Of a DNA stretch of 64,000 bases, positions 1-8,688 are shown in pieces. The DNA comes from Verrucomicrobiaceae bacterium. GTDB lineage: Bacteria > Verrucomicrobiota > Verrucomicrobiia > Verrucomicrobiales > Akkermansiaceae. The first letter of the stretch is position 1, and the number at the start of each line of letters is the position of its first letter. A program made the translations under genes and the position numbers. Under the pieces are notes generated by a model. That model did not search any database. It was not told where the DNA came from and worked only from the letters and a program-made list of their open reading frames with translations. The stretch lies in the NCBI GenBank assembly GCA_027486655.1, contig JAIXOR010000051.1:152147-216146 (forward strand), given 5' to 3'.

Positions 1-1
1 T

Positions 2-205
2 CCTCCGACCGAAGGACCCAAGCCCACCACTCCCGAGCCGAAGCGCAATGACTATGCCTTCGCCAACAAGGTGCCCGGCAAGGAAGGCTTCGTCTTCAGC
101 CCCTACAACAACAAGGTGGTGGACGTGCGCGACATCCCCAGCGGCACCCTCGTGCAGGATCCCACTTACCCCGCTTCCGAGAAAAAATACTTCCGGGTTC
201 CCTGA
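2..205 (+). CDS. Partial small secreted/lipoprotein-like protein, C-terminal end
   Basis: The window opens inside a reading frame that runs to a TGA at 203-205; the start lies upstream of the window. The visible 67 residues are Pro/Lys-rich at first and end in a segment containing GFVFSPYNNKVVDVRDIPSG and a final KKYFRVP. The same C-terminal pattern (ISPYEPYNVVNIEGFSSG ... KKIFRIP) closes the lipoprotein gene at 59523-59957, so the two look like members of one family. The function is unknown. By analogy with that paralogue, the missing N-terminus probably carries a lipoprotein signal peptide; this is inference. Confidence 0.6.
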   Translation, partial: PPTEGPKPTTPEPKRNDYAFANKVPGKEGFVFSPYNNKVVDVRDIPSGTLVQDPTYPASEKKYFRVP

Positions 206-283
206 AACCCGGATTCTCCCGGCATCCCTTTCGTCAGGAAAACCGACCGGGTCCGGACCGACTGGACCCGGTTCTTTGTTTCC

Positions 284-1156
284 ATGAGCCCTGAGTTTCC
301 GAACATCACCATCCTTGGCGGCGGCCTGCTCGGCGGTTCGCTCGCCCTCGCCCTCGCCGCCACGGAAAACCCGCCTTCCGTCCGGCTCTGGGCACGCCGC
401 CGGGAAACCGCGGAGCAGGCCCGCGAGCTGGGCATCCACCAGGCCACCGCCGACCTCGCCGAAGCCGTGCGCGGCGCGGATCTTGCCGTTCTCGCCGTGC
501 CCGTCGGATCCATGCCGGGCCTCGTCTCGCTCTCCCTGCAGGCCGGTTTGCCCGCCAGCTGCCTGCTCACCGATGTCGGCAGCGTCAAGCGCGCGCCACA
601 CCTCTCGATCGCCCCGCTCCTCGCGGACTCGGGCCTCCGATTCATCGGCAGCCACCCGATGGCCGGTTCCGAGCGCAACGGCCTCTCCGCCGTCAGCGCC
701 ACCCTCTTTCAAAACGCCGCCTGCCTCCTCACCAACGACGACCTCGCGCCCGCTCCCCTGGCCGCCGCCCTCGAGCGCTTCTGGCAGGGCGTCGGCTGCA
801 GGACCACCTGGATGAGCGCCGCCGTGCACGATGAACTCGTCGCCCGCATCAGCCACGTTCCCCACGTCGTCGCTGCCGCCGCCGCGCGCGTCTGCCTCAA
901 GGACCCCTCCGAGGGCCGCTTCGGCGGCGGCGGACTGCGGGACACCACCCGCGTCGCCTCCGGAAACCCGGAAATGTGGGCGGAAATCGTCACCGAAAAC
1001 CGCGAAGCCATCACCGGCCCCCTGCGGGAAATGATCGAGGACCTCTCCACCCTACTCACCCATCTCGAACAAGCCCCCCCGCACGGCCAAGAAGCGGCTC
1101 GACAATGGCTGGCCGACGCCAAACATCGCCGCGACCTCCTCAATCCACCCTGTTAG
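284..1156 (+). CDS. tyrA: Prephenate dehydrogenase (TyrA)
   Basis: The product is 290 residues and converts prephenate to 4-hydroxyphenylpyruvate in tyrosine synthesis in the cytoplasm. An N-terminal Rossmann fold shows the nucleotide loop GGGLLGG at about residues 10-16. It is followed by the family segment with LLTDVGSVK near residue 105 and GSHPMAGSERNG near residue 125, and by a helical dimerisation domain with HDELVARISHVPH. No chorismate mutase or ACT domain is visible, so this is the short monofunctional form. aroA begins 17 bases downstream, so the genes are probably cotranscribed. The ATG at 284 has no clear ribosome-binding site, but it places the Rossmann loop at the expected distance. 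Confidence 0.93.
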   Translation: MSPEFPNITILGGGLLGGSLALALAATENPPSVRLWARRRETAEQARELGIHQATADLAEAVRGADLAVLAVPVGSMPGLVSLSLQAGLPASCLLTDVGSVKRAPHLSIAPLLADSGLRFIGSHPMAGSERNGLSAVSATLFQNAACLLTNDDLAPAPLAAALERFWQGVGCRTTWMSAAVHDELVARISHVPHVVAAAAARVCLKDPSEGRFGGGGLRDTTRVASGNPEMWAEIVTENREAITGPLREMIEDLSTLLTHLEQAPPHGQEAARQWLADAKHRRDLLNPPC

Positions 1157-1173
1157 CCCGCCCTCATCCCACC

Positions 1174-2526
1174 ATGTCGGATTTCCGAGTCACCGCCATC
1201 TCCAAGCTCCACGCGGAATTCAGCGTTCCGGGCGACAAGAGCATGTCCCACCGCGCCGCCATCCTCGGCGGCCTCTCCAACGGCGTTTGCACCATCCGCA
1301 ACTTCCTCCCCAGCGAGGACTGCGTGAACACGCTCAACGCCATGAAAGCCCTCGGCTGCCAGGTGGAAATCCTCGAAGAACTCCCCGGATACGGCCCCGT
1401 CAACCTGCGCATCCACGGGCAATCGATGAAACTCAGCCCGCCCGCCGCCCCCATCGACTGCGGGAACTCCGGCACCGGCATGCGCCTGCTCGCCGGTCTG
1501 CTCGCCGGCCAGACTTTCACCTCCGAACTCTTCGGCGACGCCTCGCTCTCATCGCGCCCCATGGGCCGCATCACCGTGCCACTCGCCCAGATGGGTGCCA
1601 CCATCGAGACTCTCGGTGAAAAACCCGGCTGCGCCCCGCTCCGGATCCATCCGGCCACCCTTGCCCCCATCCACTACGAGATGCCCATGGCCAGCGCGCA
1701 GGTCAAAAGCGCCGTGCTGCTCGCAGGCATGTTCGCCGATGGCAAAACCAGCGTCACCCAGCCCGCCGTCACCCGCGACCACACCGAGCGCATGCTCGCC
1801 TCCTTCCGCGTCAGCACCCGCACCGAGGGCAACACCATCTCGATCTACGGCGGCCAGGTCCCCGAGTCCTGCGACTTCACCGTGCCCGGAGACATCTCCA
1901 GCGCCGCCTTCTGGCTCGTCGCCGCCGCCGCCCTCCCCGGCTCACGCCTGCTCATCAAGGACGTCGGCCTCAACCCCACCCGCACCGCCATCCTCAAAGT
2001 GCTCACCCGCATGGGTGCCCACATGACCGAGATCGTCCATCAATCCGAGGGCGAACCCATCGGCCACATCGAGATCCACGGTGCCGCCCTCAAAGGCACC
2101 ACCATCCTCGAAAGCGAAGTGCCCAACCTCATCGATGAAATCCCCGTCATCGCCGTGGCCGCCGCCCTCGCCGAAGGCACCACCTCCATCCGCAACGCCC
2201 GCGAACTCCGCGTCAAGGAAACCGACCGCATCACCACCGTCGTCGACAACCTCCGCGCCATGGGTGCCGAGGTCCAGGAATTCGAGGACGGCATGGACAT
2301 CCAGGGCGGCGCCAAACTCCACGGTGCCGTCATCGACAGCTTTGGCGACCACCGCATCGCCATGGCCTTCGCCATCGCAGGCCTCTTCGCCAAGGGCGAA
2401 ACCGTGATCCGCAACACCGAGTGCGTGAACACCTCCTACCCCGGATTCGCCCACCACCTCCAGGCCGTCCTCGCCCACCGCTCACAACCCGCCGATTTCA
2501 ACCTGCCAACCGTCAGCCGCGCTTGA
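1174..2526 (+). CDS. aroA: 3-phosphoshikimate 1-carboxyvinyltransferase (EPSP synthase)
   Basis: This 450-residue enzyme joins shikimate-3-phosphate and phosphoenolpyruvate in the sixth step of the shikimate pathway. Visible family signatures are PGDKSMSHRAA near residue 22 (substrate Lys/Ser/Arg), GNSGTGMRLLAG, GDASLSSRPMGRI, SAQVKSAVLLAG, the central GDISSAAFWL, LRVKETDRI and the C-terminal DHRIAMAFA. The GDASLSSRPM form resembles class II enzymes. The reading frame is open further upstream, but the ATG at 1174 follows the tyrA stop directly and starts the conserved fold, so the upstream extension is rejected. The stop codon overlaps the proposed TTG start of cmk (TTGA), which suggests translational coupling. 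Confidence 0.97.
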   Translation: MSDFRVTAISKLHAEFSVPGDKSMSHRAAILGGLSNGVCTIRNFLPSEDCVNTLNAMKALGCQVEILEELPGYGPVNLRIHGQSMKLSPPAAPIDCGNSGTGMRLLAGLLAGQTFTSELFGDASLSSRPMGRITVPLAQMGATIETLGEKPGCAPLRIHPATLAPIHYEMPMASAQVKSAVLLAGMFADGKTSVTQPAVTRDHTERMLASFRVSTRTEGNTISIYGGQVPESCDFTVPGDISSAAFWLVAAAALPGSRLLIKDVGLNPTRTAILKVLTRMGAHMTEIVHQSEGEPIGHIEIHGAALKGTTILESEVPNLIDEIPVIAVAAALAEGTTSIRNARELRVKETDRITTVVDNLRAMGAEVQEFEDGMDIQGGAKLHGAVIDSFGDHRIAMAFAIAGLFAKGETVIRNTECVNTSYPGFAHHLQAVLAHRSQPADFNLPTVSRA

Positions 2527-3182
2527 ACCCGTCCCCCCATCCCCACTTCGCCATCGCCATCGACGGGCCCGCCGCCTCCGGCAAGAGCACCCTCGCCCGC
2601 CACCTCGCCCAGCGCCTCGGACTGGTCATGGTCAACTCCGGCGCCATGTACCGCGCCATCACCTGGAAAACCCTCCAGCAGGGCATCGATCCACTCGACT
2701 CCCCCGCCATCATCGCCCTGCTCGACCGCCTCGACATCCAGTGCGGCAGCGATGGCACCATGTCCACCCTCACCATCGACGGCATCGATCCCGGCGACGA
2801 ACTGCGCTCCGAGGCCGTGAATGCCAACGTCTCCGCCGTCTCCGCCATCCCCGAGGTCCGCAAGGTGCTCATCGACCTCCAGCGCGGCTACCTCACCCAC
2901 TCCAGCATCGTCATGGAAGGCCGCGACATCGGCTCCGTCGTCTTTCCGGACACGCCTTACAAAATCTACGTCGATGCCGCCGAGCACGTCCGCGCCGCCC
3001 GCCGCGGCAACGATGGCGAGGTGGACTCGATCGCCCAGCGCGACGCCGCGGACAGCCAACGCAAGACCGCCCCGCTCATCGTCGCCGATGGCGCCACCAT
3101 CCTCGACAACTCGGACCACACCATCGAGTCCGGCGTCGAGGCCGCCATCGAGATCCTCCGCTCCCAAGGCCTGCCAGTCTGA
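2523..3182 (+). CDS. cmk: Cytidylate kinase
   Basis: The product, about 219 residues, phosphorylates CMP and dCMP. The P-loop IDGPAASGKST lies near residue 10. It is followed by LGLVMVNSGAMYRA, the CMP-binding VNANVSAVSAIPEVR, a VMEGRDIGSVVFPD motif and the lid segment RDAADSQRKTAPL. The start is a TTG at 2523 overlapping the aroA stop. It gives the usual length for the family and only about ten residues before the P-loop, whereas upstream ATGs would add an arginine/proline-rich tail that is a frame artefact of aroA. The aroA-cmk pairing is common in bacteria. The gene ends 4 bases before the convergent hsdM. Confidence 0.93.
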   Translation: MNPSPHPHFAIAIDGPAASGKSTLARHLAQRLGLVMVNSGAMYRAITWKTLQQGIDPLDSPAIIALLDRLDIQCGSDGTMSTLTIDGIDPGDELRSEAVNANVSAVSAIPEVRKVLIDLQRGYLTHSSIVMEGRDIGSVVFPDTPYKIYVDAAEHVRAARRGNDGEVDSIAQRDAADSQRKTAPLIVADGATILDNSDHTIESGVEAAIEILRSQGLPV

Positions 3183-3186
3183 CCCC

Positions 3187-4674
3187 TCAGGGCCGGGCAC
3201 TCACCAGCGCGGCCGCCACATTGCGGAAACTGCTCAGACCCGCCTCGATGTTTTCGATAATCTCGTCGGCGAGGTCGGCGGGTTCTGGCAGGTTGTCGAG
3301 GTCTGCGAGGCTGTCGTCCTTGAGCCAGAAGAGGTCGAGGCTGGTCTTGTCGCGGGAAACGAGTTCGTCATAGCCGAATTTCCGCCAGCGGCCTTCAGGG
3401 TTTTTCTCGGCGTGCCAGGTTTGTTTGCGCTTGTGGCGGTTCGCCGGGTTGTAACAGGTGATGAACTCCCGCAGATCCTCCAAGCGGAGCGGACTGCGCT
3501 TGAGAGTGTGGTGGATGTTGGTGCGGTAGTCGTAATACCAGACTTCCTTGGTGGCGGCAGCCTTGCTGGCGGGGCGGTTGTCGAAGAAGAGGACATTGGC
3601 CTTCACGCCTTGAGCGTAGAAAATGCCGGTCGGCAGGCGGAGGATGGTATGAAGCTCGGTGGTTTCGAGGAGCTTCTTGCGGACGGTCTCCCCTGCCCCG
3701 CCTTCGAAGAGCACGTTGTCCGGCAGCACCACGGCGGCCTGCCCGGTGGTCTTGAGCATGGAGCGGATATGCTGAAGGAAGTTGAGCTGCTTGTTGGAGG
3801 TCGTCGCCCAGAAATCCTGGCGGTTGTAGGTGAGGTCGTCCTTCTCCTGCTCCCCTTCCTCGTTGGTGAAGGTCATGCTGCTCTTCTTTCCGAAGGGCGG
3901 ATTGGCGAGCACGTAGTCCACCGTCTGCGAGGGCTGCGCCACGAGGGCATCCGCGGAGGAAACGCAGCTCTCACCATCGATCTCGCCGATGTTGTGGAGA
4001 AACAGGTTCATCAGGCAGAGGCGGCGGGTGCCCGCGACGATCTCATTGCCGTGGAAGGTCTTGTTTTTAAGAAAGGCTTTGTCCTGCTTGTTGAGTGGGT
4101 GGGTTTTCACCAAGTAGTCATAGGCCGCGAGAAAGAACCCGCCGGTGCCGCATGCAGGATCGGCGATGGTTTTGCCGGGTTCCGGGGCGACACACTCGAC
4201 CATCGCGGCGATCAGGGCGCGGGGCGTGAAATACTGACCTGCGCCGGATTTGGTGTCCTCCGCGTTCTTTTCGAGGATGCCTTCGTAAATGTCGCCTTTG
4301 ACGTCGGAATCGAGCATCACCCAGTCGGTGGCGTCCACCATTTCAATCAGCCGCGCTAGTTTGGCGGGGTCGGTGATCTTGTTCTGCGCCTTGGTGAAGA
4401 TTTGGCCGAGCATGCCCTTCTCCGTGCCGAGCGCCCGCAGGGTCTCGACGTAGTGGACTTCCAGCTCCGCGCCCTTGAGCGGTCTCAGCGTGGCCCAGGA
4501 AAACTTCTTCGGCACGCCGACATCGCGCTTGTAGGGCGGACGGCCGTATTCGTCGGCCATCTTGAGGAAGATCAGGTAAGTGAGCTGCTCCAGATAGTCG
4601 CCGTAGCCCACGCCGTCGTCGCGGAGGGTGGTGCAGAAACTCCAGACTTTGGAGATGATGGTGTCGGTGGTCAT
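3187..4674 (-). CDS. hsdM: Type I restriction-modification system, DNA methyltransferase subunit HsdM
   Basis: This 495-residue N6-adenine methyltransferase modifies the recognition site in complex with HsdS. The N-terminal helical domain (HsdM_N, about residues 1-140) precedes the SAM-binding motif I DPACGTGGF and the catalytic motif IV NPPFG, which sits after DYVLANP. The C-terminal helices contact HsdS. The ATG at 4674 (MTTDTIISKVW) is preferred over an in-frame upstream start that would add 29 residues without family character. It is the last gene of the minus-strand restriction island and is separated from hsdS by the XRE/ImmA-DUF4411 pair. It appears intact. Confidence 0.95.
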   Translation of the reverse strand: MTTDTIISKVWSFCTTLRDDGVGYGDYLEQLTYLIFLKMADEYGRPPYKRDVGVPKKFSWATLRPLKGAELEVHYVETLRALGTEKGMLGQIFTKAQNKITDPAKLARLIEMVDATDWVMLDSDVKGDIYEGILEKNAEDTKSGAGQYFTPRALIAAMVECVAPEPGKTIADPACGTGGFFLAAYDYLVKTHPLNKQDKAFLKNKTFHGNEIVAGTRRLCLMNLFLHNIGEIDGESCVSSADALVAQPSQTVDYVLANPPFGKKSSMTFTNEEGEQEKDDLTYNRQDFWATTSNKQLNFLQHIRSMLKTTGQAAVVLPDNVLFEGGAGETVRKKLLETTELHTILRLPTGIFYAQGVKANVLFFDNRPASKAAATKEVWYYDYRTNIHHTLKRSPLRLEDLREFITCYNPANRHKRKQTWHAEKNPEGRWRKFGYDELVSRDKTSLDLFWLKDDSLADLDNLPEPADLADEIIENIEAGLSSFRNVAAALVSARP

Positions 4675-4800
4675 GGGTAGGATTGACTGGAGGGAAATGG
4701 AGTTATTACATGTGGCGCACTCCGATGAGCCGAAGCCCAATGCACCGCATCGGGTATGCAAGTAGGCTCAGAGGAGTGTTTTTGCCTTTCGGTGTGATGA

Positions 4801-5298
4801 TTAAAGTTTCCAGCCCTCGCGCCTCATCAGTCCCAGTAGGTTGATGCATGGCACGCCAAGTTCCCGGCATACATCGGGAACAAAGAGCTCTCGCTTGGGT
4901 TTGCGTTTTTCGGCGGCAGGTGTTTCCGACGTGACCACGATACCATCACGTTGCTGGGCAAGGGCGATGACGTAGGCATCCGCCTCTTCATGCTCCGCTT
5001 TGGGATCGAGCAATCCGGGAAACCGGGATTGGATTTCGAGGGCACCAGCCAAAATCTCGGCATTCGGGACCCAGATGGATTTGCGTTCGTCGGCCCATGC
5101 GCTCAGTTCGCCTGTTCCGACCACATCCAGTTCTTCGTGAACGAGTGCCGGTGAAATGCAACGACCTTCGCCGATCAAGTCATCGATCCGTGCGACGAGT
5201 GATTCAAACACATCCGTGGGATAGTGGCGGGCCTGCCAGTCCATGTAGATGTTGGTATCGACCGCATAGGTCCGCTTCTGCCCGACACCGTCACTCAT
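4801..5298 (-). CDS. DUF4411-type PIN-like domain protein (putative toxin component)
   Basis: The product is 165 residues. The N-terminus YAVDTNIYMDWQ carries the first PIN-type acidic residue. Further acidic residues lie at LVHEELDV and in HEEADAYVIALAQ, and VVTSETPA fits the last PIN motif, followed by VPDVCRELGVPCINLLG. This matches the DUF4411 family of PIN-like proteins that are usually encoded beside an XRE/ImmA gene, as here. A role as a ribonuclease toxin or defence accessory is inferred from that pairing. The ATG at 5298 is chosen over a GTG at 5304 because AGGAGG lies 5 bases upstream of the ATG and would overlap the GTG. The gene overlaps the stop of the upstream gene by 8 bases. 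Confidence 0.8.
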   Translation of the reverse strand: MSDGVGQKRTYAVDTNIYMDWQARHYPTDVFESLVARIDDLIGEGRCISPALVHEELDVVGTGELSAWADERKSIWVPNAEILAGALEIQSRFPGLLDPKAEHEEADAYVIALAQQRDGIVVTSETPAAEKRKPKRELFVPDVCRELGVPCINLLGLMRREGWKL

Positions 5299-6487
5299 CG
5301 GCACCTCCTATTCCTGGCCGCGCCCGCAGCGCGTCCTTGAGCTTGCCGAAATGCTCGAATTTTAGATCGAGGTGGCGTGACGCCTGATCCGACGTGATCC
5401 GGTTGGTGGACATCGCATCCAGGACGATCCGTGTGAACGGCTTGCCCGCCCGGCCCAAGGTCTTGCCCACGGGGGTCGAAAATCCGCCACTGCGCGGTTT
5501 GAGTCTCGCGACATGGGCGTCCCACTCCTGTTTCCAATGCCGGTAAAACGCCCAATCAAAGTACCCCGAGGCACGGAGTCGCGTCGCCATGGCAAGGGGG
5601 GTGATGCGAAACTTCTTTGCCAACTTGCGGACACTGGCCAAATCCCAGTCCTGTGCGGATTGATTCGAGGAGGAGACCATCAGCGCCAATGCCCGTTCCG
5701 GCACCAGCACGTGGCTCGCTGTTTCTTCGGCGAACCGCTCCACCGTTTCCCAGTCGGAGCCGCGACGGTTTTCCTTGGCCGCCGGCAGTTCCTCATGTCC
5801 GGCAGCCAGCATGAGGTGCACCACTTCATGGATCAGGGTGAAGCTCCTCGATTCCGGGGACATTTCCTTGGAGTTGACCGCCGCCACAGGCAAAGGCCAG
5901 CGGAGGAGGGAAACTCCCCGTGCTTCTTCCAACGCCACTTTGGGAAACTGGAACACCAACACGCCGATCTCTTCGACCGCCGCACGCCATGAAGCCCATG
6001 CCTCCCACTCGCTGGCCCAGCCCAGTTGGGACTCCACCGGCAGATTCAAGGCAGCCCTCAGGCGTTCGGCCACGGTTTCCGGTTTCTCATCGAGATGGGC
6101 GGCCAAACCGAACACCGGGACGGTCTCGCCGAGCTCTTCCAACAGCTCCACCATCATTTCCCGCCGGTTCGACATCTTCCTGACGGCAAGCCGGAGTTCG
6201 GGCGACTCGTGACCGGGAGTCACTCCTGGCAAGCGCCGGTATTCCGTGGCCAATGGCGCCACCATCGGCGGCTTGGGCCGGAAAAAAATGCCCAGAGGAC
6301 GGTGGTAAAGCTTCGCCAGCTCCTCGATCTGACGCATGGTCGGCACCCGTTCACCCGATTCCCACTCCGATACCCGCTCGGGTTTCACACCGAGCCGCTT
6401 TGCCACCCGCTCGGGATCATAGCCACTCTCAACCCTCGCCCAAACGAGGACGGAGCTTGTTGGGGCGACTGGTGCGACTGCGGCCAT
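5291..6487 (-). CDS. XRE-family regulator fused to ImmA/IrrE-type metallopeptidase domain
   Basis: The 398-residue product has an N-terminal helix-turn-helix (about residues 18-70: YDPERVAKRLGVKPERVSEWESG). It is followed by a zincin domain with HEVVH near residue 240, which is the HExxH metal site of the ImmA/IrrE family, and by a C-terminal helical region. Such XRE-ImmA proteins act as antitoxin or repressor for the neighbouring toxin. Here the next gene, overlapping by 8 bases, is a DUF4411 PIN-like protein, so the two form a probable two-gene module. The ATG at 6487 (MAAVAPVAP) is preferred to an upstream start that would run toward the hsdS stop. The pair sits between hsdS and hsdM, an unusual place that suggests joint maintenance with the restriction system. 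Confidence 0.88.
   Translation of the reverse strand: MAAVAPVAPTSSVLVWARVESGYDPERVAKRLGVKPERVSEWESGERVPTMRQIEELAKLYHRPLGIFFRPKPPMVAPLATEYRRLPGVTPGHESPELRLAVRKMSNRREMMVELLEELGETVPVFGLAAHLDEKPETVAERLRAALNLPVESQLGWASEWEAWASWRAAVEEIGVLVFQFPKVALEEARGVSLLRWPLPVAAVNSKEMSPESRSFTLIHEVVHLMLAAGHEELPAAKENRRGSDWETVERFAEETASHVLVPERALALMVSSSNQSAQDWDLASVRKLAKKFRITPLAMATRLRASGYFDWAFYRHWKQEWDAHVARLKPRSGGFSTPVGKTLGRAGKPFTRIVLDAMSTNRITSDQASRHLDLKFEHFGKLKDALRARPGIGGADE
5304..5309 (-). promoter_or_regulatory. Shine-Dalgarno AGGAGG fixing the DUF4411 gene start
   Basis: On the minus strand AGGAGG ends 5 bases before the ATG at 5298. The in-frame GTG at 5304 would begin on the last G of this site, so it is unlikely to be the start. 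Confidence 0.7.
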
Positions 6488-6518
6488 GATTGAATCTACG
6501 TTCTCGCCCCCATTCCCG

Positions 6519-7901
6519 TCAACGCCCGCGCCGCTCCCGAATCGGACGGCGGCCTTTCTCAACGGTTTTGCGGTTCCCGGATGCTGTCTCCCGCTCTTTC
6601 CGGATCCGCTCCAGCAGGGCGGAGGCGGGTTCGTCGGTGGGGTCTTGGGGGACGAGCTGGCCGGTGAAGGCCTTTTTCAGGATGGACTGGCGCAGGGCGG
6701 CGCTGCGCTTCAAGGCGGCGTCGAGCTCACGCTCGTTCTGCTCGATCACCGTGAACTGCTCGTCGAGGAGGCGGACAATTTCGCGTTGCTCGGGGAGGGA
6801 GCAGAGGGGGACGGGCAGACGCTGCACTTTCGAAACACTCAGGGTGTGCAGGCCGGAGGTGGATGCCGCCTGCTTTTCGATCAGCTCACGGCCATGTGGT
6901 GACAGGAGGAACATCAACACAAAGCCAGGATCTGCGATCTCGTTGCAACGAGCCCGAATCAAATGGTTCTGGTGGCCGCAGTCCGGGATCGAACCATCCC
7001 ACATGGCGACACGACCAATTTGGTCGAGGCTGCCATTGCCTTCGACGATCAGCAGATCGCCTTTAGCGAGCCTGACCTTCTTCGCTTCCTCGGGTGTCAC
7101 GCCGATGTCCTTGATTTCGTCGAGCCGAAGCTCGTTCGCGTAGACGTTGGCGACGCGGAGATAAGGGATACGCGTTGGAAAAATCTCGCGCTTTGAGTTC
7201 TTCGTGAGGCCGCCGGTGACGGCTGCGATGTCGTGGAGCGTAAGCCAGGACCAGTTTTCAACTAGATCGGCGTGTCGTTTGCGCCATGGGGCGGTGAGCT
7301 TGCCCTCGAAGGCTTGTTTGAGGAGGGACTGGCGATAGACGCCGAGTTGCCGCCGCGCCCGCCGCAGACTCTCCTCCCCGGCGTCGAGTTCGGAGAAGAG
7401 CTCTTCGATCTTCGAAACTATCCGCTTCTGCTCGGCGAGGGGCGGGAGGGGGAGACGTAGGGCTGCCAGTTTCGTGCCGTTCACATTTGGCTGTCCTATG
7501 CCACTGGAACTGTCGCTGATCTGACGCCAGTAATCGCCCGATTGAAAAAAGTAGTAGGTGAATTGAGGTGCCAAAGCGGCTGTGAGCCGAACACGTATGA
7601 GGTAAGATGCGAAAACGCTTTTCGGGATCTCACCTCTGATCAAAAAACTCTTACCGACAGTCGCGCCTGTTCGGGCAAATACGAGATCATCTGTGATCAG
7701 GCCATATTTGGCGATGTCTCGATGATCTATGCTGCAATAAGGCACGGTAGACCAATCAACACCTCCATCTTGAATGTCAGTGATCCGCAGAAAATGCGGT
7801 CCTATGTTTTCGCTGCTCGATTTCGCCGTATGACCATACTGGATGGAATCTGCGACCTGTCCGAGTTCGGTTTCAATCCAACTGCTCGGAATGCCACTCA
7901 C
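6519..7901 (-). CDS. hsdS: Type I restriction-modification system, specificity subunit HsdS
   Basis: The 460-residue DNA-recognition subunit has two target-recognition domains. The first starts at GIPSSWIETELGQVAD and the second at NWSWLTLHDIAAVTGG (about residue 228). Each is followed by a conserved helix, LPLPPLAEQKRIVSKIEELFSELD and VPLCSLPEQREIVRLLDEQF, as expected for a full-length HsdS. The start is GTG at 7901 with GGGGAGGT seven bases before it. A longer ATG start at 7949 would read into the tandem-repeat array and is rejected. The C-terminus ends in a basic tail (RKTVEKGRRPIRERRGR). The gene appears intact. Confidence 0.93.
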   Translation of the reverse strand: MSGIPSSWIETELGQVADSIQYGHTAKSSSENIGPHFLRITDIQDGGVDWSTVPYCSIDHRDIAKYGLITDDLVFARTGATVGKSFLIRGEIPKSVFASYLIRVRLTAALAPQFTYYFFQSGDYWRQISDSSSGIGQPNVNGTKLAALRLPLPPLAEQKRIVSKIEELFSELDAGEESLRRARRQLGVYRQSLLKQAFEGKLTAPWRKRHADLVENWSWLTLHDIAAVTGGLTKNSKREIFPTRIPYLRVANVYANELRLDEIKDIGVTPEEAKKVRLAKGDLLIVEGNGSLDQIGRVAMWDGSIPDCGHQNHLIRARCNEIADPGFVLMFLLSPHGRELIEKQAASTSGLHTLSVSKVQRLPVPLCSLPEQREIVRLLDEQFTVIEQNERELDAALKRSAALRQSILKKAFTGQLVPQDPTDEPASALLERIRKERETASGNRKTVEKGRRPIRERRGR

Positions 7902-7920
7902 GCCGCCACCTCCCCAACAA

Positions 7921-8253
7921 GTTCCTGAATCCGCGCGACAGCGCCCCATCCGTGCAATCTGTGCAATCCGTGGTTAAGAAATCTTCTGACCACAGAGTGC
8001 ACGGAATACACTGAATGAAGAAGAGTTTTGGGTTCCCGAATCCGCGCGTCAGCGCCAACTCCGTGCATTCTGTGCATTCCGTGGTTAAAGAATCTTCTAA
8101 CCACAGAGTGCACGGAATACACGGAATGAAGAAGAGTTTTGGGTTCCTGAATCCGCGCGGCAGCACCCACTCCGTGCATTCTGTGCATTCCGTGGTTAAG
8201 AAATCTTCGAACCATAGAGTGCACGGAATACACGGAATGAAGAGGAGTTTTCA
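7921..8253. repeat. Three tandem 111-bp direct repeats with internal palindromes
   Basis: Three consecutive units start at GTTCC(T/C)GAATCCGCGCG (7921, 8032, 8143), and a second landmark GTGCA(A/T)T(C)TGTGCA recurs at 7952, 8063 and 8174; both give a period of exactly 111 bp. Each unit contains a near-palindrome around GTGGTTAA...TTAACCAC or its variants, flanked by CCGTGCATTC and GTGCACGGAATACACGGA, which are imperfect complements, so every unit can fold into a hairpin. Because 111 is a multiple of three, the array is open in several frames and yields artefactual His/Val-rich repeat peptides. It lies between hsdS and the GxxExxY gene. A partial fourth copy lies on the far side of that gene at 8631-8670. 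Confidence 0.9.
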
Positions 8254-8255
8254 TG

Positions 8256-8618
8256 TCAGTTGGAGACGCGTTTGATCTGGAGGCTGGCGTATTTGAAGTT
8301 GAGGAGCAGGGCGGTTTTGAGACCGGTGATGTTGAGGTAGCCGAGCATCTGGGCGAGGTGGCTGTCGTTGAAGCCGGTGACAACCTTGGTATCAACGATG
8401 ACGAGGTCATTGACGATGAGGTCAGGAATCAGGGAGCCGATGTGCTGGCCGTCGTAACGGACGATGAATTCCCGCTGAACATCGCATTGCAGGCCCTGTT
8501 TGGTGAGTTCGATGACGAGGGCGCGTTCATAGAGCTTTTCATCAAGGCCTGGCTTGAGGGCGAAGAGCACCTTGTGGGCGGCGCCGATGATCTTTTCGGT
8601 GAGTTCGTTCAGGTCCAT
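8256..8618 (-). CDS. GxxExxY family protein
   Basis: This 120-residue protein carries the family motif GLDEKLY at about residues 29-35. A PD-(D/E)xK-like core follows: REFIVRYDGQHIGSLIPDLIV and LVIVDTKVV, then a HLAQMLGYLNITGLKTALLLNF segment. The fold resembles small nucleases, but the biochemical role of the family is not known to me. It lies immediately beside the 111-bp repeats and is bracketed by a partial repeat copy, a placement I associate with this family in environmental bacteria. It is probably a cassette inserted within the restriction island rather than a functional part of it. Confidence 0.9.
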   Translation of the reverse strand: MDLNELTEKIIGAAHKVLFALKPGLDEKLYERALVIELTKQGLQCDVQREFIVRYDGQHIGSLIPDLIVNDLVIVDTKVVTGFNDSHLAQMLGYLNITGLKTALLLNFKYASLQIKRVSN

Positions 8619-8630
8619 ATGAAAGAGTTT

Positions 8631-8670
8631 CTAACCACAGAGCGCACGGAATACACGGAATGAAGAGGAG
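8631..8670. repeat. Partial fourth copy of the 111-bp repeat
   Basis: The stretch CTAACCACAGAGCGCACGGA and the following ATACACGGAATGAAGAGGAG match the second half of the 111-bp units (8098-8140 and equivalents) with few changes. It sits just upstream of the GxxExxY start, so that gene is bracketed by repeat sequence in the same orientation. Confidence 0.78.
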
Positions 8671-8688
8671 AATTGGGTTTGGGAAAAG

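Noticed and set aside
7921..8253. CRISPR array
   Set aside because: The units are contiguous direct repeats of 111 bp with no unique spacers, and no cas genes are present.
7873..8410. His/Val-rich repeat peptides readable through the 111-bp array
   Set aside because: The unit length is a multiple of three, so frames stay open by chance. There is no ribosome-binding site, and all three frames look equally coding.
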